A stretch of DNA of 64,000 nt from JAVJUV01 sp040220415 (lineage in GTDB: Bacteria; Pseudomonadota; Alphaproteobacteria; Rhodobacterales; Rhodobacteraceae). Positions 41,696-49,949 of the stretch are shown one piece after another. Each line of letters opens with the position of its first letter. Within the stretch, counting starts at the first letter, position 1. The translations under genes were made by a program, and so were the position numbers. The stretch is taken from positions 67,884 to 131,883 of the forward strand of contig JAVJUV010000119.1 of assembly GCA_040220415.1 (NCBI GenBank), in the 5' to 3' direction. The notes under the pieces are model-generated. The model saw only the letters and a program-made list of their open reading frames with translations. It did not search any database and was not told the DNA's origin.

Positions 41696-42627
41696 TATGC
41701 GCACGTTGCCAGACCGCCGGATTGGCGATACCAGGCGTCGCCCTTGCGGCGGCCCCACCCGTCCCAATCGCCGCCCCGCCGAGCCGTAGGAATGTCAACG
41801 GTGTCGGCTGCGGGTCTGGCAGACACGCGGACGTGTCGATCGTTCCATGCGTCATGGCATCCGTTGCGGGTCAATCACACTCCGCCGCTAGATTGGCGAC
41901 CACTTTCTTGGGGGCGGCAATATTGGTCTACTTGGTGTGCTACGGATCGTTCCCCCAGAGGCGCGGCGCAGGCCTGTGCCGCGTGGCGCTGTCGACTTCA
42001 AGGTGGCCAGCGCCCGGAAAAGGCTGATCGGCCTGATCTGCATCCGCTTCTCGGAACGCCGGCACGAAGTCGCGGTCGCGGCGGTCTGTTCGCCGCTCGC
42101 GTCGTCCGCTGGTCCATGACGCTCGATCCGGATGCCTCACCGGGGATCTGTTGCACAAGTCCCGTTGAGAGTGCATTTCCTTGGTTCGGGGGTGGCGACA
42201 GGGGCGATCACGAACACACCCGTGCCGGCGACCTGAAGGCCCCGAAACCGTCAAGCTATCACGCAGTCCTCAAGGTCCACCGCGGCCCGGACAGGCGTTG
42301 AGACAAAGGTGCGCTTCGTCACGTCGTCGCGCCGTGCCATCGACTTTGTCGAAGACCCGCTGCGGTTCGTCAGCCTGAACCGGTCGAGGCCGCAAGCCAG
42401 CAGGTCGTCTCGCCGCTCAGAAACCCTCGCCGTGGACAACCTGTGTCGGCATGCCGGTTCCACCGGCTCTACTCGGCCAGATTCCGGTCGACGAGAAAAT
42501 CGCAAGCACCAAAGCCTGACTCGATCGGACCGGGACAAGCCATCCTTTGGCCTTGACGATTTGCGCAAGTGCCCCGTCCGACATCGCAGGCTTGCAAGGC
42601 TGACCTGCTGTTCGGAATGAGACCGGG
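41696..42627. other. Gene-poor stretch after the photosynthesis cluster (932 nt)
   Basis: No reading frame here looks like a known protein. Frames up to 185 codons exist on both strands but have low-complexity Arg/Ser/Pro composition and no ribosome-binding sites, as expected for shadows in GC-rich DNA. It separates bchO from the chemoreceptor gene and may hold decayed genes. A phrase near 42146-42170 (TCTGTTGCACAAGTCCCG) resembles the ends of some insertion sequences, but no partner end or transposase is seen. Confidence 0.6.
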
Positions 42628-45075
42628 CTAGCCGACACGACTTTGCCGCGCTGGCGTTCCTTGGTTTTCGTGTATGCGAAACTGCAGGACGCTGTTGGTA
42701 AGCGCTTTCGAAACCGAGTTCAGACTTCGGCATTCAGTCGTCGTCGCGACCACGGCGGCCTCGTTCTCGCGAATGTCAAGGTCGAAGCGCTGAACCGCGC
42801 CGTTGATTTCGCTCAGCCGACTCGATTGGTCACTCGAGGCATCGGCGATTATTTTCATTTCGAAAGTTGCCCGGGCGATTGCATCCACGATGTCCGACAG
42901 GGAAGTTCCGGCATTTCCTACTAGGTCAACGCCTCTCTTTACCTCTGCGTCGGAGGCCGAGATAAGCTGATTGATATCGTGGGCCGCTTCAGATGATCGA
43001 AGCGCCAGAGCGCGGACCTCGGATGCGACGACTGCGAAGCCGCGTCCGGCAGACCCGGCACGCGCTGCCTCGATTCCGGCATTGAGCGCGAGGAGATTGG
43101 TTTGAAACGCAAGATCGTCCATCACACCGACAATCTCATGGATCCTTGCCGACGATCGTTCGATTTCACCCATCGCCTTGATGGCATCCACGACCACGCC
43201 GCCACCGACATCGGCTTTGGCCTTTGCCTCACCGACAATATCGGCGGCCTTTTTGGCGACGACCGCGCTGGTGTTGACGGTCGCGGTGAGTTCGTCCAGG
43301 GCCAATGTCGTTTCCCTTACCATCGCCGCCTGTCGTTCGGTTCGGTCCGACAGGGATTCGATTGTCAGGGTGATGTCGCTCGAAGCGGTTGAGATCTCGC
43401 CGGCATGGGCCGTCACTGCCCCGATCGCTGCCTCGAGGCCGATCATGGCGGCGTTGAAATCCTGCCGAAGCTGCTCGTATTCATGCGCGAAGGGATCGTC
43501 GATCTGTGCTGTCAGTACCCCGGCCGAGACAAGCTCGAGATTGCGTCTGAGAACGTCGACGACCGCCTGCTGAGCGTGTGCCATGGCAATTCGCTTGCGT
43601 TCGGTTGTTTCCGCATCCGCTCGGGCCTGCGTAACATCCATTCCGAGAAGAAGCGCGCCATTCGGCCGACCCTCATGATCGGGGACCGGACTGAGGCTGC
43701 CCTCGAGAAGTACGGTGCGTCCGGCGGCAGTGACCGAGAAGATGTCGGAAATCGGCTCACCCTTGCCAATCACGCTGAGCAGGTCCTCGCAATTGGCTGC
43801 GGGGCGACATACAACCTTCTCCATCGAAGTGCCGATGAGCGCATCCGCGGCAATTCCAAGCAAGCCGGAAAGCGCAGCGTTCACGAGTGTGATCGTCCCG
43901 TCGGCGGATACCTCGAGGCGTGCCTGCCCACAATCGATGGCCGCCAGCAGAGTCCGGGCTTCCATCTCGAGTGTCTGATCACGCCATTCCAGAATGTAGC
44001 CGATAATGGCTCCGCCTTCGTCGCGGACCTCGTCCAGAAGGACGCCGAGATAACTGCCGGCAACCTTGATCTTCATGCGAACCGGAAGGTCGGCGGGCCG
44101 GTCAAGATGCGGGCATAGTGGGCTGTCCGATGGAATGAAATCAGACAAGTGCCGCCCAAGGATACGTGACGGATCGAAACCCGGGATTGCCGCATCGAAA
44201 TTCCCCATCCGCCTTTCGAGCATCCTGGAAAATGCCGCGTTCGCCGCGGTCACGCACATGCCCTCATCGGTCATGAGCATCGGGGCCCCGGAAACCTCGA
44301 AGGCCGCACCTCGAAATGCGGCGACCCGGGCAAGGCGTTGCGCGTCTTCCAGAGCTGTACGCAGTTCGATTGTCGTGCGGGCGATTTGGCCGATCTCGTC
44401 GCGCGCGAGGGAAAAAGGGACCTCATCGGAAAGATCCCCTTCGGCATATTTTGCAAGAACATTGTTCATCCGGCCAAGCCGAACGGCGAAACGAAGGGCG
44501 ACCATCGACATTATCCCGCAGCAAAGAACCAGAATCACACCTGTCAGAAGTCCGGTACGCCGCTGAACGGCAGCCGTTTCTTCATGAATCCGCTCCCTGA
44601 CAAAATAACCGTACTCGGCCTCCGCCTCGACGATGTCATCCATGGTGGAGGCGATTCGGCCAAGTCCTTCGATAAGCTCGCTCTCGAATGCCAAACCGTC
44701 GTCCATCCGCACGACAAACGCATCGTAGAGTTCTTCGGCGAGGATCAAGAGGCCTGCGGTCAGGGTCTGCGACCTTTCCGACCCTGATCGTTCGTTCACA
44801 ACCTCGAGGTCGGTCACAAGATCATAAAGCGCTTCGTCGAGAGCGTCGGCATCGAACGCTTCATCGCCATGCGACCTCAGCACCGTTTGATGCACCGCAA
44901 GCACGACATTGGCTCGAGCCGACTGCGCAAAGCCGATGGACATGGTCGGCCCATCGTACAGGCGGACCGCCTGGTCTCCCAGAAGGCGCATGGACTGCCA
45001 CGACGTTACGGCGACTGCGGTCGAGCCGGCTGCGAGCAGCGCGATAGCCAGAAGGATCTTGTATCCGAACTTCAT
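42628..45075 (-). CDS. Methyl-accepting chemotaxis protein with two PAS-like domains
   Basis: The 815-residue chemoreceptor has TM1 (about residues 7-26), a periplasmic helical sensor (27-175), TM2 (176-197), HAMP (198-250), two PAS-like domains (about 255-370 and 375-490) and a C-terminal signalling domain. The hairpin tip is DDLAFQTNLLALNAGIEAAR with GRGFAVVASEVR after it. Cytoplasmic cysteines at 274, 321, 382, 423 and 429 lie in the PAS part. I chose the ATG at 45075. It starts 43 nt after the second cupredoxin and may be in the same operon. A redox or electron-flow signal is inferred from its neighbours. Confidence 0.93.
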   Translation of the reverse strand: MKFGYKILLAIALLAAGSTAVAVTSWQSMRLLGDQAVRLYDGPTMSIGFAQSARANVVLAVHQTVLRSHGDEAFDADALDEALYDLVTDLEVVNERSGSERSQTLTAGLLILAEELYDAFVVRMDDGLAFESELIEGLGRIASTMDDIVEAEAEYGYFVRERIHEETAAVQRRTGLLTGVILVLCCGIMSMVALRFAVRLGRMNNVLAKYAEGDLSDEVPFSLARDEIGQIARTTIELRTALEDAQRLARVAAFRGAAFEVSGAPMLMTDEGMCVTAANAAFSRMLERRMGNFDAAIPGFDPSRILGRHLSDFIPSDSPLCPHLDRPADLPVRMKIKVAGSYLGVLLDEVRDEGGAIIGYILEWRDQTLEMEARTLLAAIDCGQARLEVSADGTITLVNAALSGLLGIAADALIGTSMEKVVCRPAANCEDLLSVIGKGEPISDIFSVTAAGRTVLLEGSLSPVPDHEGRPNGALLLGMDVTQARADAETTERKRIAMAHAQQAVVDVLRRNLELVSAGVLTAQIDDPFAHEYEQLRQDFNAAMIGLEAAIGAVTAHAGEISTASSDITLTIESLSDRTERQAAMVRETTLALDELTATVNTSAVVAKKAADIVGEAKAKADVGGGVVVDAIKAMGEIERSSARIHEIVGVMDDLAFQTNLLALNAGIEAARAGSAGRGFAVVASEVRALALRSSEAAHDINQLISASDAEVKRGVDLVGNAGTSLSDIVDAIARATFEMKIIADASSDQSSRLSEINGAVQRFDLDIRENEAAVVATTTECRSLNSVSKALTNSVLQFRIHENQGTPARQSRVG

Positions 45076-45118
45076 TGCGGACTCTCCGTCATCTGCTCTG
45101 TGGCGATGTTCCCAGGCA

Positions 45119-45631
45119 TCAACGCGTCGGCTTGTCCGCCACGCGAAGCTGCATGAGGTTGTCATCCTCGTCGAACCACTCCAGCAGCTGCGTTCGGTAG
45201 GCCAGGACCTGATCGCGACTCGGCTCGTGGAAACCGTCGATTGCAGTTCTCTCCTCGACGACAATCTCCGCGCGCATTCCCATCAGAAGGTGGGGAAGAC
45301 AGTGATACTGGTACGTCCCGGCCACTTCGAAGGTGTGCGAGTACGTCTCTCCGGCCTCAAAAAGGAATGGGCTCTGAAATCCTTCTGCGCCTTTCGGAAA
45401 GCCGCCGGGATACGTGATGACGTTGTGTTCCTCGTTCACATCGTTCCGCCAAACCACGGTATCGCCCTTCGCGATCACAATAGTCTGCGGCTCGAACGCG
45501 AAACGAAGGTTGTCGTAGTCGGTGACGATCGTGACGACGTGCTCGGCAGCCTGAACGGCACCTGCCGGCCACCCGGCTATCGTCAAGACGGCGAGTTGGG
45601 TCAAGAGCCGGCGGCATTTTGTTTTCATCAT
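45119..45631 (-). CDS. Secreted pseudoazurin-like cupredoxin
   Basis: This 170-residue periplasmic protein has a signal peptide (cleavage likely after VQAA, about residue 29) and a type 1 copper site: His69 in EEHNVITYPG and Cys111, His114 and Met119 in YHCLPHLLMGM, as in pseudoazurin and plastocyanin. About 45 C-terminal residues (DGFHEPSRDQVLAYRTQLLE onward) form an extra helical tail beyond the usual fold. It begins 1 nt after the first cupredoxin. An electron carrier role beside the peroxidase is inferred. Confidence 0.9.
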   Translation of the reverse strand: MMKTKCRRLLTQLAVLTIAGWPAGAVQAAEHVVTIVTDYDNLRFAFEPQTIVIAKGDTVVWRNDVNEEHNVITYPGGFPKGAEGFQSPFLFEAGETYSHTFEVAGTYQYHCLPHLLMGMRAEIVVEERTAIDGFHEPSRDQVLAYRTQLLEWFDEDDNLMQLRVADKPTR

Positions 45632-45632
45632 C

Positions 45633-45983
45633 TTATTCCACCGTCACATCGATCTTCATCTTCGGATGGATGGCGCAACGGACCTTGACCTGACCGGGTG
45701 TATCGAATGTGTGGCTCATTTCCGTCCCGGGCGCTTGTGCTCCAAGGTCAAACGCGTGCCCATCGTTCATTGAATGGACGTTGTGCGTCGTGTCGTCGTC
45801 GTTGACGAATGTGATGGTATCGCCGACTGCGATCGTCAGACGGCGCTCGGAGAACTTCTTGCCTGCCTGTGTCACGGCAACGTCACCGGCATTGGCCACC
45901 GCCACGGCAAGGCCGGTAATGCCGCCTGCAAGTGTAAGTGTCAGGATTGCGCGTTTCACTTTTCTGTCTCCAGTTTTGGTCAT
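45633..45983 (-). CDS. Small secreted cupredoxin
   Basis: The 116-residue protein has an N-terminal hydrophobic signal (about residues 11-32, ending ANAG) and a single copper domain. Likely ligands are His67 in TTHNVHS and Cys103, His106 and Met109 in VRCAIHPKMKI. The Cys-X2-His-X2-Met spacing is shorter than in the second cupredoxin, as seen in methylamine/methanol-type and other small blue-copper proteins. The ATG overlaps the peroxidase stop (ATGA). It may be the direct electron donor to the peroxidase; this is inferred. Confidence 0.9.
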   Translation of the reverse strand: MTKTGDRKVKRAILTLTLAGGITGLAVAVANAGDVAVTQAGKKFSERRLTIAVGDTITFVNDDDTTHNVHSMNDGHAFDLGAQAPGTEMSHTFDTPGQVKVRCAIHPKMKIDVTVE

Positions 45984-47029
45984 CGGGGAAGGATCGGCAC
46001 GACGAAATCTGGATCGTCGCCTGTCAGGGTCTCTAGAAACGCGACGATATCGGCGACATCGCGGTCGCTCAGACCGATCGGATAGATTTCTTCGGACCGA
46101 CTTGGCCTTTCGACTCCACCCTCGTCGTAATGCCGGACGACATCGACGAGTGTATCGAGGCTCCCGTCGTGCATGTACGGACCGCGTTCGGCGATATTGC
46201 GCAGACCGGGTGTCTTGAAGGCATGTTGCATCACTTCGACCGCCGGAACGTGCGCGCCGCGCCCCAGGTCGTCGCTTTCAAGACCGACGTCATGGAAACT
46301 GTCATCCGTAAATCGCCATCCTTCGTGGCACGCGGCGCAGTTTGCTTCACCCACAAACAGTGCAAATCCCCTTTCCGCGGCGTCCGAGATCGCTTCGTCT
46401 TCGCCTTCGATCCAGCGGTCGAAAGGCGCCGTTCCCGATACGACTGTCCGTTCGAACGCGGCTATGGCAAGTGCGACGCGATCCGATGTGATGGCATCGT
46501 CTCCATCGAACGCTGCTGCGAAGAGCGGCCGGTAGCCGTCGATGGCGTCGAGTCGCTCAAGGGTCTCTTCGATTGTCATGTTCATCTCGACGCCCGAGAC
46601 AATTGGACCCAACGCCTGATCCTCCAGCGTTTCGGCCCGGCCATCCCACATCAGCGGTTCGCTCCAGGCGAGGTTCAGGATTGTCGGCGAACGCCTTGCA
46701 AGGGGCTGGTGCTGATCGCCCACGCCGACTGCCAGTCCGTCGCCCCACGAAAGCGACGGATTGTGGCAGGATGCGCACGACTGCGAGCCCGATCGGGATA
46801 GCCTCGGGTCGAAGAAAAGGGTCTTCCCCAGCGCCTCCCGCGCCGCGTTCGGAAGGTTGTCTTCAGGGTAGTCAATTCTCAGGTCGCGCCGAAAGCCTTC
46901 CCGCGCCGCGGTTGAGACGTTCACCTCCTGGCGTTGGGAAAGACCCACGGTCACGACCTCATCGATGCCCGCAGCCATCACCGTGGCAGGGATCAGCGCG
47001 AACAGCGCGCAGCCAGCAATTCTCGTCAT
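45980..47029 (-). CDS. Diheme cytochrome c peroxidase (CcpA/MauG family)
   Basis: The 349-residue periplasmic protein has a signal peptide ending near VMAAG and two c-type heme motifs, CASCH (residues 85-89) and CAACH (231-235). Other family parts are SPTILNLAWSEPLMWDGRAETLEDQ with the WDGRA signature and FKTPGLRNIAERGPYMHDGS. Such enzymes reduce H2O2 with electrons from cytochromes or cupredoxins; MauG relatives oxidise proteins. I chose the ATG at 47029 after GAGAGGTGA; a GTG is two codons earlier. It leads the operon. Confidence 0.93.
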   Translation of the reverse strand: MTRIAGCALFALIPATVMAAGIDEVVTVGLSQRQEVNVSTAAREGFRRDLRIDYPEDNLPNAAREALGKTLFFDPRLSRSGSQSCASCHNPSLSWGDGLAVGVGDQHQPLARRSPTILNLAWSEPLMWDGRAETLEDQALGPIVSGVEMNMTIEETLERLDAIDGYRPLFAAAFDGDDAITSDRVALAIAAFERTVVSGTAPFDRWIEGEDEAISDAAERGFALFVGEANCAACHEGWRFTDDSFHDVGLESDDLGRGAHVPAVEVMQHAFKTPGLRNIAERGPYMHDGSLDTLVDVVRHYDEGGVERPSRSEEIYPIGLSDRDVADIVAFLETLTGDDPDFVVPILPR

Positions 47030-47070
47030 GTTCACCTCTCACAGATTCAACGGAGGTCAATCTAGCCAGC

Positions 47071-47094
47071 CCGAATTAATTCGGAGTTACTCCG
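47071..47094. promoter_or_regulatory. Overlapping palindromes upstream of the peroxidase operon
   Basis: Two perfect palindromes overlap: CCGAATTAATTCGG (47071-47084) and CGGAGTTACTCCG (47082-47094, arms of 5 around TTA). They lie 42-65 nt upstream of the peroxidase ATG, where an operator would be expected. The regulator is unknown. The rest of 47095-47372 holds no recognised gene. Confidence 0.55.
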
Positions 47095-47372
47095 GGACAG
47101 AAGCTGGCAATGCATGACCATTTCGGACCGTTTCATCCTGATCCGACGCGCCCCGCCCACCTCGGGATCATTGCGCCTGCGGCGGTTTCCGCCCCGCTGG
47201 AAATCACGCGCGTTCGGTTCCTGAAGCGCTGCTGTCAAGGGGCGGCACATGGCCTTGCGACTGGCGGCAAGCGATCCAGGGACGTCACGGATTCAGACCG
47301 CCGAGCCCAGGCAACGCAATTCGAAGAGACAGCGCTTTGGCGCATCGCACGAAGGTCTGTTGTGGTGATGAA

Positions 47373-47449
47373 TGGTAGCGGAGGAGGGACTTGAACCCCC
47401 GACACGCGGATTATGATTCCGCTGCTCTAACCAACTGAGCTACTCCGCC
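47373..47449 (-). tRNA. tRNA with anticodon CAT (elongator tRNA-Met)
   Basis: On the minus strand a 77-nt cloverleaf starts GGCGGAG, with D arm TAGCTCAGTTGGTTAGAGC, anticodon stem GCGGA/TCCGC around loop ATCATAA (anticodon CAT), variable loop, T arm with GGTTCAAGTCC and encoded CCA end. The acceptor stem is complete with a G-T first pair. The body is that of elongator tRNA-Met rather than the initiator. A CAT-anticodon tRNA-Ile cannot be fully excluded. Confidence 0.93.
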
Positions 47450-47514
47450 ACGAGCGAGGGGCTAGGTAGAGGCTCGGAGGGCAGGCGTCAAGTCCGATTG
47501 AACTCCCGCAGACG

Positions 47515-47535
47515 GAAAACCGGATCGTGGTTTTC
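47515..47535 (-). terminator. Hairpin just after livF
   Basis: GAAAACC (47515-47521) pairs with GGTTTTC (47529-47535) around a 7-nt loop, 5 nt beyond the livF stop. There is no T run after it on the minus strand. It may help end the liv messenger before the tRNA; this is weakly supported. Confidence 0.4.
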
Positions 47536-47540
47536 AGGCG

Positions 47541-48227
47541 TCAGACACCCACATAGCGCTCGCTGATCTCCGGGCTCAGATCGGCTGTCGCACCATTCCA
47601 GACCGAGCGGCCACGTTCCAGGATCACCGACCGGTCTGACACGCCGCGCAGCTCTTTCACCGACTTGTCGACGACCACGATCGACAGCCCCGTTTCGGCC
47701 TTCAGTCTGGCGACCGCCGCCCAGATCTCCTGGCGGATCAGCGGCGACAGCCCCTCGGTCGCCTCGTCCAGCAGCAAGAGCCGCGGATTCGTCATCAGCG
47801 CGCGCCCGATCGCCAGCATCTGTTGTTCGCCGCCCGACAGCGACGCGGCACGCTGTCCACGCCGCTCGCCCAGACGCGGAAACAGCAGGTCGACCTTTTC
47901 CTGATCCCAGTATCCCGGGCGGGCCGCAGCGATCAGGTTCTCTGTCACCGTCAGATCGCGGAAACAGCGGCGCCCCTCGGGAACAAGGCCGATCCCCAGC
48001 CGCGCGGCCCGATGGCTGGGCAGTCCCGTCAGGTCATGGCCGTCGAAATCCAGACGCCCATCCGTCGGCAGCATCCGGCATATCGCCTTGATCGTCGTGG
48101 TCTTGCCCATGCCGTTCCGGCCCATCAGCGCCAGCACTTCGCCAGCGCCCACCTCCAGATCGACTCCGAACAGCGCCTGGCTGGACCCATAGCTGGCGGT
48201 CAGGCCCTCGACCCGCAGCAGGCTCAT
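47541..48227 (-). CDS. livF: Branched-chain amino acid-type ABC transporter ATPase LivF
   Basis: LivF is one of the two ATPases of a HAAT-family uptake system. The 228 residues carry Walker A GRNGMGKTT, the LivF-typical IGLVPEGRRCF (Q-loop region), the ABC signature LSGGEQQ and Walker B LLLLDEATEGLSP. The ATG overlaps the livG stop. It is the last gene of SBP-orf92-livHMGF. The substrate is not defined by the ATPase. Confidence 0.95.
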   Translation of the reverse strand: MSLLRVEGLTASYGSSQALFGVDLEVGAGEVLALMGRNGMGKTTTIKAICRMLPTDGRLDFDGHDLTGLPSHRAARLGIGLVPEGRRCFRDLTVTENLIAAARPGYWDQEKVDLLFPRLGERRGQRAASLSGGEQQMLAIGRALMTNPRLLLLDEATEGLSPLIRQEIWAAVARLKAETGLSIVVVDKSVKELRGVSDRSVILERGRSVWNGATADLSPEISERYVGV

Positions 48228-48973
48228 GCCTCGTCCCCCAGGTAGGCCGTGCGCACGACGGCGTTCGCGCGGATCTCCTCGACCGTGCCGCTGGCGATCA
48301 CCCGCCCGTAGTCCAGCACGCTGATCCGGTCGGCCAGCGCAAAAACGGCGTCCATGTCGTGTTCGACCAGCAGGATCGGCGCTTCGCGCCTCAGATCATC
48401 CAGAAAGCCGGTCATCTGCCGCGAGCCGTCAGCCCCAAGTCCCGCCATCGGCTCGTCCATGACGAAAGCTTTCGGCTTCAGGGTCAGGGCAACCGCGACC
48501 TCCAGCTGCCGGCGCTGGCCGTGGCTCAACTCCGCGGTGCGCAGCGCGGCAAAGGGTAACAGTCCGACCCGCTCCAAGGCCTCCTCGGCATGCGCTCTCA
48601 GGCCTCGGTCGCTCAATGCGGCCCGAAACAAGCGCCACGGACTGCAGACCGCCCCGATTGCTCCCAGAACGGCGTTCTGAAGCACTGTATCTTCCATCGC
48701 CAGCGCCGAGATCTGAAACGTGCGCCCCAGCCCGGCACGCGCCCGCAGCCGCATCGGCTGGCCGGTCACATCCTGGCCCATCAGGTGTACGCTGCCTGCA
48801 TCGGGCGTCAGCCCGCCGCAGATCTGCGCGATCAGCGTCGACTTGCCAGCGCCATTCGGCCCGATGATCGCATGGATCTCGTCCGGCAGCAGCGATATCG
48901 AGATATCTTCGCTCGCGGTCAGCGCGCCAAAACGCTTGGTCAGGCCACGCGTTTCCAGCACCGCCTCAGTCAT
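48224..48973 (-). CDS. livG: Branched-chain amino acid-type ABC transporter ATPase LivG
   Basis: LivG is the second ATPase of this uptake system. The 249 residues have Walker A GPNGAGKST, the LivG-typical GRTFQISAL (Q-loop region), the signature ELSHGQRRQLEVAVAL, and a Walker B-like FVMDEPMAGLG. The LSHGQRR form of the signature motif is a common variant in LivG. It overlaps livM by 8 nt and livF by 4 nt, so the four transport genes are translationally linked. Confidence 0.95.
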   Translation of the reverse strand: MTEAVLETRGLTKRFGALTASEDISISLLPDEIHAIIGPNGAGKSTLIAQICGGLTPDAGSVHLMGQDVTGQPMRLRARAGLGRTFQISALAMEDTVLQNAVLGAIGAVCSPWRLFRAALSDRGLRAHAEEALERVGLLPFAALRTAELSHGQRRQLEVAVALTLKPKAFVMDEPMAGLGADGSRQMTGFLDDLRREAPILLVEHDMDAVFALADRISVLDYGRVIASGTVEEIRANAVVRTAYLGDEA

Positions 48974-49949
48974 GCGCCGGCTCCCGCCGCGTCAGCATCC
49001 CGATCAGCCCGCCCCGTCCGAACAGAACGATCCCCAACAGCAGCAGCCCAAGGTAGATATGCCAATAGTTGCTCAGCCCGCCCAGCACGTGCTCCAGCGC
49101 CACGAACACCACCGCGCCCGCCACCGGCCCGAACAGCCGCGCCACGCCGCCGATGATCACGAAGACGATGATCTCGCCACTGGTCTGCCAACTGAACATC
49201 GTCGGGCTGACGAACCGGTTCAGGTCGGCGAACAGCGCGCCCGCCAGCCCGGTGATCGCGCCCCAGATCACGAAGGCCGCCAGCTTGATCCGCTGCCCGT
49301 CCAGACCCATGGTCTCGACCCGAACCGGCACCTGCCGCGCCGCATTCAGCGCCAGCCCGAAGGGCGATCTGGCCAGCCGCGCGTTCAGGAACAGCACAAG
49401 GCAAAGGATCGCGAAGCACAGCCCGTAGAACTGGATCGGCACCAGCGTGTTCAGCCCGGGAAAGCCGTTGCGCACGTAAATCGACATCCCGTCCTCACCG
49501 CCATAGGCGGGCCACGAGATGGTGAAGAAATAGAACATCTGCCCGAAGGCCAGCGTGATCATGATGAAATAGACGCCGCTGGTTCTGAGCGACAGCGCTC
49601 CTATCACCAGCGCCGCCAGCGCCGAGGCGATGACCGCGACCAGCCAGATCACCGGCATCGACTTGGTGCCCTCGATCGCCAGGGGCCATTCCGTCAGTGG
49701 CGTAAATGTCTGGGCATGAAACGCCAGGATGCCCATCGCATAGCCGCCGACCCCGAAGAACGCCGCGTGGCCCAGGCTGACCAGCCCGCCCAGGCCCAGC
49801 GCGATGTTCAGCCCCACGGCGGCCAGCGCGAAGATTACCGCGCGGGTCGCCAGCGTGATGGTGAAGGGCTCGTCCGCCAGGTGCGCCCACAGGGGAACCG
49901 CAACCAGCAGCGCCAGAAAGCCCGCGTTCAGGTACCGTTCGCGGATCAT
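48966..49949 (-). CDS. livM: Branched-chain amino acid-type ABC permease LivM
   Basis: LivM is one of the two permeases. The 327-residue chain has about nine membrane segments and family sequences LGLGGLVSLGHAAFFGVGGYA near residue 53 (key SLGHAAFFG) and GPVAGAVVFVALEHVLGGL near the end. The ATG at 49949 overlaps the livH stop. There is no ATPase fusion. Base composition is even more GC-rich than the PGC, but no break in frame is seen. Confidence 0.95.
   Translation of the reverse strand: MIRERYLNAGFLALLVAVPLWAHLADEPFTITLATRAVIFALAAVGLNIALGLGGLVSLGHAAFFGVGGYAMGILAFHAQTFTPLTEWPLAIEGTKSMPVIWLVAVIASALAALVIGALSLRTSGVYFIMITLAFGQMFYFFTISWPAYGGEDGMSIYVRNGFPGLNTLVPIQFYGLCFAILCLVLFLNARLARSPFGLALNAARQVPVRVETMGLDGQRIKLAAFVIWGAITGLAGALFADLNRFVSPTMFSWQTSGEIIVFVIIGGVARLFGPVAGAVVFVALEHVLGGLSNYWHIYLGLLLLGIVLFGRGGLIGMLTRREPAHD

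Noticed and set aside
42130..42200. Possible insertion-sequence terminus
   Set aside because: Only one short look-alike is seen, with no inverted partner, target repeat or transposase frame.
47110..47394. A 94-codon plus-strand frame ahead of the tRNA
   Set aside because: It runs into the tRNA gene, lacks a ribosome-binding site and has no recognisable sequence.
41696..47449. Idea that the tRNA is an attachment site for an island holding the peroxidase operon
   Set aside because: I looked for a second copy of the tRNA 3' end in 41696-42640 and found none, and there is no integrase.
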